Notes under the pieces: generated by a model
Seen by the model: the letters and a program-made list of their open reading frames with translations, nothing else
Told to the model about the DNA's origin: nothing
The model's database searches: none
Part shown: positions 59,793-64,000 of the stretch, one piece after another
Numbering within the stretch: the stretch's first letter is position 1
Layout of the letters: each line of letters opens with the position of its first letter
NCBI RefSeq assembly: GCF_006547145.1
Contig: NZ_CP041244.1
Location: forward strand, 124,001-188,000
Direction: 5' to 3'
Source: Actinomadura sp. WMMA1423
GTDB lineage: Bacteria; Actinomycetota; Actinomycetes; Streptosporangiales; Streptosporangiaceae
Length of the DNA stretch: 64,000 bases
Translations under genes and position numbers: made by a program

Positions 59793-60537
59793 CGTAGGCG
59801 GCGGACGACGAGGCCAGGAACACCGCCGCGCCCGCGAAGTCCTCCGCCAGCCCGTTGCGGCCCACCATCGTCCGCTCGGCGAGCGCCCGCACCTTCACCG
59901 GGTCCGACGACAGGCGCGCGTTGAGCGGCGTCATCACGAAACCCGGCACCAGGGTGTTGGCGGTCACGCCGCGGCTCGACCACGCCTCGGCCTGCGACCT
60001 GGCCAGCGCCACCAGCCCCGCCTTGGACACCCCGTAGGCGCCGCTGGTCACCGACGCCCGGAACGCCTGCTGCGAGGCGATGTGGATCAGCCGCCCGAAG
60101 CCGCGCGCGGCCATCCCCGGCCCGAACCGCTGCCCGAGCAGGAACGGCGCGTCCAGGTTCACCGCCATCGTGGTGTCCCACACCTCCGCGCCGAGCTCGT
60201 CCATCGGCGGCCGCAGGTTCACCCCCGCCGCGTTCACCAGGATGTCGGGCTCGCCGAACGGCTCCACCGCCGCCTGCGCGGCCCGCGCGACCGCCTCCCG
60301 CGACCCCAGGTCGGCGCTCACCGACGCGGCCCGGCAGCCGTGCCCCCGCAGATCGGCGACGGTCGCCGCCAGCTCGGCCTCCCGCCGCGCCACGACCACC
60401 ACCGACGCCCCGGCCCGCGCGAGCGCCTCCGCGATCGCCCGGCCGATCCCCGAAGTGCCGCCCGTCACCACCGCGACCCTGCCCTCCAGCGAGAACAGCT
60501 CCGACAGGTACGGGGCGGGGGAGGGCCGGGCGCTCAT
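59746..60537 (-). CDS. Short-chain dehydrogenase/reductase
   Basis: 263 aa, classical SDR. Cofactor motif TGGTSGIG (25-32), NAAG in 'ILVNAAGVNLRPP', catalytic Ser in 'IHIASQQAF', YGVSK (Tyr/Lys) and C-terminal 'VFVDGGFSAH'. Resembles gluconate/3-oxoacyl reductases. Substrate unknown. No ribosome site. TAGACT (60546-60551, minus strand) lies 8 nt before the ATG, so probably leaderless. Confidence 0.93.
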   Translation of the reverse strand: MSARPSPAPYLSELFSLEGRVAVVTGGTSGIGRAIAEALARAGASVVVVARREAELAATVADLRGHGCRAASVSADLGSREAVARAAQAAVEPFGEPDILVNAAGVNLRPPMDELGAEVWDTTMAVNLDAPFLLGQRFGPGMAARGFGRLIHIASQQAFRASVTSGAYGVSKAGLVALARSQAEAWSSRGVTANTLVPGFVMTPLNARLSSDPVKVRALAERTMVGRNGLAEDFAGAAVFLASSSAAYVTGQSVFVDGGFSAH

Positions 60538-60548
60538 GATCGCAGAGT

Positions 60549-60770
60549 CTACGGGGCGCCGGCCCCGCCGTCCCGCGGCGGCCCGTCCGGCCGGTCGGCG
60601 GGCATGTCGGCGGGCCGCCCGTCCGGCGGGTCGTCCGGCGGGTCGTCGCCGCGGCGCCGGTCCCGCCACACCACGAAGACGATCACCGCGACCACCACGA
60701 ACGTCGGCACGAAGAACGGCACCGCCGTGATGATCGGATGGGACGCCAGCACCCCTGCCGCCACCGTCAC
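60549..60770 (-). CDS. Small single-helix membrane protein
   Basis: 73 aa. One transmembrane helix ('AVPFFVPTFVVVAVIVFVVW') and a cytosolic Asp/Pro/Arg-rich tail with DPPDDPPDGR repeats. The GTG start overlaps the stop of the large membrane protein (GTGA), so it is likely a subunit or accessory of it. The family is not recognised. Confidence 0.7.
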   Translation of the reverse strand: MTVAAGVLASHPIITAVPFFVPTFVVVAVIVFVVWRDRRRGDDPPDDPPDGRPADMPADRPDGPPRDGGAGAP

Positions 60771-62689
60771 GCGCCCGCCTCCGCGCTCTCCTCGGCGTCC
60801 TCCTCCGTGCCCACCTCATGGCGTGCCCCGTCCCGGCCCGCCCCCGCGGGCGCCGGGCGGTCCGGCAGCCGCCGCGCGATCCGCGCGACGCCCCAGCCCA
60901 GCGACAGCACCAGCGCCAGCGTGCACAGCAGCACCACCGCCGAGCACGCCGCCCACAGCCAGCCCGGCACGTCGGTCTTCAGCTCCCGCTGCAGGATCGT
61001 CCGCTCGCCCCGCAGGTCCCGGGTGAAGCGCGGCGGGGCCGCCAGCTCCTTCGCCCCGATCGCCGGGTCGTCGGGCAGGTAGACCGGGACGCCCGCCAGC
61101 GCCCGCCCGTCGTGGACGCGGACCAGCGTCTTCCAGTCGCCGTGCAGCGGCATCGGCGCCGTCGTCCGGTAGACGCCCTCGCGCACCCGCACCAGGCGGT
61201 CGACGTGCAGGCCCTGCCCCTGCCAGCCCGTCACCGTCACCCACGCCGGGCCGTCCACGGTGTCCGCGGGGGAGAACTCCACGCGGGCCTCGGCGGTGCG
61301 GTGCGCCGCGTCGCCGCGCACATCGGTGAGGGTGACCGTGGCCGTGCGGCCCTGCGGGACCGTGAACACCAGGCCGTTGGCCACCGCCGCCGCCACCGCC
61401 ACGAGCGCCGCCGCGAACACCCCCCGCGCCACCGCCGGGCGCGGCATCCGCCCTCGCAGCCCCTCGGCCAGCAGCGCCCCGCACACCCCGCCCGCGACGC
61501 CGCCGGCCACGGCCATCACCATGCCCTCGGCGAGGATGTCGGGCGTCCACGGCAGCCGGAACGCGACCTGCCCGTAGGCGTACTCGGCGCCGAACCCGGC
61601 CGTGCCGATCAGCACGCCCGACACCGCGCCCAGCGCCAGCGGCCGCCGCGCCAGCACCAGCGCCGCGACCTCCACGCACACCGCCTCGGCGAAGTACAGC
61701 GGCACCGCCGCCCACAGCTCCCCGATCACCCCGCCGACCAGGAGCGACACCCCGCCGCGCACCGCCATGTAGAACACGACGGCGAACACCGCGCCGCCGC
61801 GCCCCGCCCACAGCCGCGCCGCCACCAGCGCGCAGCCCGCCGCCAGCGCGATCAGCAGCGGCTGGTGGACGAGCCGGAACTGCGGCACCCCGAAGTCGTA
61901 CTCGGCCTGGAACACCGACAGCCCGATCAGCAGCCCGCCCCCGTGCATGCAGCGCCGCGCGTAGCGCAGCCACCCCGGCGGCTGCCCGGCGGCCCCGCAG
62001 GCCCGGCGGCCCTCCCGCTCCAGCACCATCATCGCCACCAGCGACAGCCCCGCGCCGCCGATCAGCATCAGGTGCGTCGGCCCCCACAGCGTCACGTCCT
62101 GCCCGAAGATGCGGTGCCACACGTCGTCGAGGGGGAACCCCAGCAGCGCGTAGAAGCCGGCGCCCGCCAGCAGCACCCCGCCCACCGGGGCGTGCCAGTC
62201 CCGGGTGATCCGCACCGATGCCGCGCCGGGGCGCTCGCCCTTGGGCAGCACCACGGCCAGCACGCCGGAGGTGAAGATCCCGAACAGTCCGATCAGGATG
62301 GGGTAGTGGGCGATGTTGGCCAGCGGCCCCTCGTCCCGGCCGTGCGAGATGTGCAGGGAGATGTCCCAGTACATCCCGAGGAGCGCGACCATCAGCGACA
62401 CCATCGCCACCGGGATCGGCAGCGCCGCCCACCCGGGGGTGCCGCGGCCCGGGCCCCGCGCCGCCACGTCCGCCGCGCGCGCCAGCACCGTGACGCGGCC
62501 GCTGCGGTGCCCCCACCCGAGCACCAGCAGCGCCGCCGTCAGGACGCCTGCGGCGCCCGAGGCGATGAGGATCTGGTCCAGCGCCGCGCCGCCCGCCGGC
62601 CTGGCGGGCGCCCCGGCGGCCAGCCGCGCCGCGATCCCCGCGCCGGCGCCGCCGATCCGCGCGCCCGTGCCCGTCACGTGCTCCAACAC
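60767..62689 (-). CDS. Large polytopic membrane protein with C-terminal YtkA/FixH-like domain
   Basis: About 640 aa. Twelve or so helices in the first 430 residues, with conserved-looking His/Trp/Asp motifs at helix ends ('MYWDISLHISHGRDEG', 'DWHAPVGG', 'DDVWHRIFGQDVTLWGPTHLMLIGGAG', 'FQAEYDFGVPQFRLVHQP'). Then an extracytoplasmic beta domain (about 440-590) reading like YtkA/FixH modules ('EGVYRTTAPMPLHGDWKTLVRVHDGRALAGVPVYLP'), and a final helix. The His pairs suggest metal or haem binding. Function unknown. The GTG behind GGGAG (5 nt) is chosen. Upstream in-frame ATG at 62776 is the alternative. Confidence 0.65.
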   Translation of the reverse strand: MLEHVTGTGARIGGAGAGIAARLAAGAPARPAGGAALDQILIASGAAGVLTAALLVLGWGHRSGRVTVLARAADVAARGPGRGTPGWAALPIPVAMVSLMVALLGMYWDISLHISHGRDEGPLANIAHYPILIGLFGIFTSGVLAVVLPKGERPGAASVRITRDWHAPVGGVLLAGAGFYALLGFPLDDVWHRIFGQDVTLWGPTHLMLIGGAGLSLVAMMVLEREGRRACGAAGQPPGWLRYARRCMHGGGLLIGLSVFQAEYDFGVPQFRLVHQPLLIALAAGCALVAARLWAGRGGAVFAVVFYMAVRGGVSLLVGGVIGELWAAVPLYFAEAVCVEVAALVLARRPLALGAVSGVLIGTAGFGAEYAYGQVAFRLPWTPDILAEGMVMAVAGGVAGGVCGALLAEGLRGRMPRPAVARGVFAAALVAVAAAVANGLVFTVPQGRTATVTLTDVRGDAAHRTAEARVEFSPADTVDGPAWVTVTGWQGQGLHVDRLVRVREGVYRTTAPMPLHGDWKTLVRVHDGRALAGVPVYLPDDPAIGAKELAAPPRFTRDLRGERTILQRELKTDVPGWLWAACSAVVLLCTLALVLSLGWGVARIARRLPDRPAPAGAGRDGARHEVGTEEDAEESAEAGA

Positions 62690-62826
62690 CACTGCTCCCT
62701 CGCCGCAGGAACCGGGACGACCCGCTTCCGCCGGGACGACCCCCTGCCCGGAGTATGTCACTTTCCAATGTGTCATTGTCTAGTGTCACAATCTGTGGTG
62801 TGCGACACCGGGACGGAAGGGGAGCC
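62690..62826. promoter_or_regulatory. Divergent region between membrane protein and cupredoxin-like gene
   Basis: Relatively AT-rich. GTGTCATTGTC and GTGTCACAATC are imperfect direct repeats 14 nt apart, and ATTGT (62775-62779) / ACAAT (62788-62792) form a short dyad. Probably shared regulation of the two flanking units. Confidence 0.35.
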
Positions 62827-63270
62827 ATGCGGCGGGCACGAACGGGAGCGGTCACGACGGCGGTCACGACGGTGCTGGCGGCGGTACTGACGGCGGCGGC
62901 CGGGTGCGGGGAGCCCGCGCCCGAGGCCTCGCCGAGCGCCCGGACCTCCGCCCCCTCCGGAGCGGGACCGAGCGCGTCCGGGCCCGCACCGGGCGCGTCC
63001 GGGCCGTCCGCCGTCCGGATCGCCGTCACCGTGACCGGCGGGAAGGCGCACACCGCGCACCGCCGCGTGAAGGTGCCGCGCGGCGCGGCGGTCGAGATCA
63101 CCGTCACCGGCGACACCGCCGACGAGTTCCACCTGCACGGCTACGACCGCGAACTGGAGCTCGCCCCCGGACGGACCGCCGTCCTGCGGTTCACCGCCGA
63201 CACCCCGGGCGTGTTCGAGGCCGAGCTGCACCACTCCGGCGCCCGCGTCCTCGAACTCCAGGTCGGCTGA
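62827..63270 (+). CDS. Cupredoxin-like lipoprotein
   Basis: 147 aa. Type II signal peptide with lipobox ending at Cys27 (LTAAAGC), a Ser/Ala/Pro linker (to about 60), then a beta-sandwich resembling Cupredoxin_1/EfeO-N domains: 'AVRIAVTVTGGKAHTAHRRVKVPRGAAVEITVTGDTADEFHLHGYDRELELAPGRTAVLRFTADTPGVFEAELHHSGARVLELQVG'-like layout with His at 'FHLHGY' and 'LHHSG'. Those His residues could bind copper. The Cys/Met set of blue copper proteins is not seen. ATG behind AAGGGGAG. Confidence 0.8.
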   Translation: MRRARTGAVTTAVTTVLAAVLTAAAGCGEPAPEASPSARTSAPSGAGPSASGPAPGASGPSAVRIAVTVTGGKAHTAHRRVKVPRGAAVEITVTGDTADEFHLHGYDRELELAPGRTAVLRFTADTPGVFEAELHHSGARVLELQVG

Positions 63271-63273
63271 CCC

Positions 63274-64000
63274 GTGCACGTGCTCGCCCACGGGCTCGGC
63301 GGCCGCACCGACCTGCCCCTGGACGCCGTCGCCGCCATCGCCGGCGGGGGCCTGGCCGTCGCGGCGTCCTTCCTCGCCCTCACCGCCGCGTGGAAACGGC
63401 CCCGCCTCCACCCCGGCGCCGGCCGCCCGCTGCCGCCCGCACTCGCCCGCCTGCTCGACGCGCCCGCCCTCACCGCCGCCGGACGCGCCCTCGCCCTGGC
63501 CGCGACAGCCCTCGTCGTCGCCGTCGCGTTCGCCGGGCCGCCCTCCGACACCCGCAACCTCGCGCCCTGGGCGCTGTACGTGACGTTCTGGGTGGGCCTC
63601 GTCCCCGCCAGCGTCCTACTCGGGCCCGTGTGGCGGCGCGTCAACCCCCTGCGGACCCTGCACGCCGCGCTCTGCCGCGCCACCCGCACCCCGCCCTCAG
63701 GGCGCCGCGCCCTGCCCGAACGGGTCGGCTACTGGCCCGCCGCGGCCTGGCTCACCGGGTTCGTCTGGCTGGAACTGGTCGCACCGCACCGCTCCGACCC
63801 GCGCCTGGTCGGCGCCCTCGTCCTCGCCTACGCCGCCTGCAACCTCGCCCTGGCCTGGTGGTTCGGCCGCGACTGGTTCACCCGCGGGGACGGGTTCGAG
63901 GCCTACTCCAGCCTCCTGGCCCGGCTGTGCCCGATCGGACGGCGCGGCGACGGCGCCCTCGTCCTGCGCACCCCGCTGACCGGCATCATGAAGGGCGACC
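63274..64000 (+). CDS. Polytopic membrane protein, truncated by the window edge
   Basis: About 242 codons seen from a GTG 3 nt after the lipoprotein stop, no stop before the edge. It begins 'HVLAHGLGGRTDLPLDAVAAIAGGGLAVAASFLALTAAWKRPRLHPG' and has at least five helices so far, with 'YVTFWVGLVPASVLLGPVWRRVNPLRTLHAALCRATRTPP' and 'WFGRDWFTRGDGFEAYSSLLARLCPIGRR'. The tight spacing makes it the partner of the lipoprotein. Family not recognised. Confidence 0.75.
   Translation, partial: MHVLAHGLGGRTDLPLDAVAAIAGGGLAVAASFLALTAAWKRPRLHPGAGRPLPPALARLLDAPALTAAGRALALAATALVVAVAFAGPPSDTRNLAPWALYVTFWVGLVPASVLLGPVWRRVNPLRTLHAALCRATRTPPSGRRALPERVGYWPAAAWLTGFVWLELVAPHRSDPRLVGALVLAYAACNLALAWWFGRDWFTRGDGFEAYSSLLARLCPIGRRGDGALVLRTPLTGIMKGD

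Overview
The window is chromosomal DNA of a very GC-rich actinomycete. The evidence is the overall base composition, an RbpA gene behind a SigR-type promoter, two adjacent ClpP paralogues, neighbouring but unfused Lnt and polyprenol-phosphate-mannose synthase genes, a tRNA-Cys without encoded CCA, and many genes whose -10 hexamer (TANNNT) lies 6-8 nt before the start codon, as in leaderless mRNAs. A Streptosporangiales/Thermomonosporaceae-type genome (Actinomadura-like) fits best, but the genus cannot be fixed from sequence reading alone. I see no insertion sequence, prophage, integrase, rRNA or CRISPR array. The region reads as ordinary chromosome with a few accessory modules.

Layout. 1-2.3 kb: a DUF3616 protein cut by the left edge and a cytochrome P450. 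2.3-10.9 kb: the beta-lysine route of lysine breakdown in two blocks, kamA divergent from kdd (followed by a DUF2252 gene), then kamD-kamE-kal, with a proline-rich exported protein and a DUF4239-type membrane protein between them. The cleavage enzyme Kce and the final CoA-transferase are absent. 10.9-11.5 kb: a long non-coding stretch with terminators, a strong promoter-like element and a possible structured RNA. 11.5-14.6 kb: lnt, ppm1, fxsA. 14.6-19.6 kb: an ABC exporter (one permease frameshifted) divergent from a NarL-type two-component pair. 19.6-21.8 kb: rbpA, a clpP pair and a Phd-like DNA-binding protein. 21.8-29.6 kb: an MFS/DeoR pair, a HAD protein, a GDPD, an EF-hand protein, an unusual in-frame MFS-methyltransferase fusion with a possible leader peptide, a frameshifted MFS gene and a LysR regulator. 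29.7-34.8 kb: two RNA-methyltransferase-like genes, a MoxR/DUF58/VWA operon and a protein with a degenerate kinase N-lobe. 34.9-40.4 kb: LysE exporter, DUF885 protein, zinc-ribbon protein, esterase, aldehyde dehydrogenase. 40.4-41.4 kb: tRNA-Cys(GCA) and tRNA-Arg(CCG) with a small Cys/Arg-rich ORF upstream, and an RsbW-like remnant. 41.6-46 kb: TetR with a DrrAB-type exporter, GNAT, RsgA. 46.2-56.5 kb: two uncharacterised proteins, an OmpR/HK pair, and a YkcC/YkcB-type membrane glycosylation operon (GT2-GtrA plus two tandem GT39). 56.5-60.5 kb: pterin dehydratase, LOG-like protein, TetR divergent from an ABC-F protein, SDR. 60.5-64 kb: a membrane/cupredoxin-like cluster running off the right edge.

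How genes work together. KamA, KamDE, Kdd and Kal would take L-lysine through beta-lysine and 3,5-diaminohexanoate to 5-amino-3-oxohexanoate, and 3-aminobutyryl-CoA to crotonyl-CoA. Kce must be supplied from elsewhere. Three exporter or resistance modules (TetR/DrrAB, TetR/ABC-F, ABC/NarL) have local regulators, two of them with clear intergenic repeats. The OmpR-type regulator has a near-identical 19-bp motif before its own gene and before the glycosyltransferase operon, linking the two as a putative envelope-response unit. All functions are inferred from reading the sequence; no database search was run.
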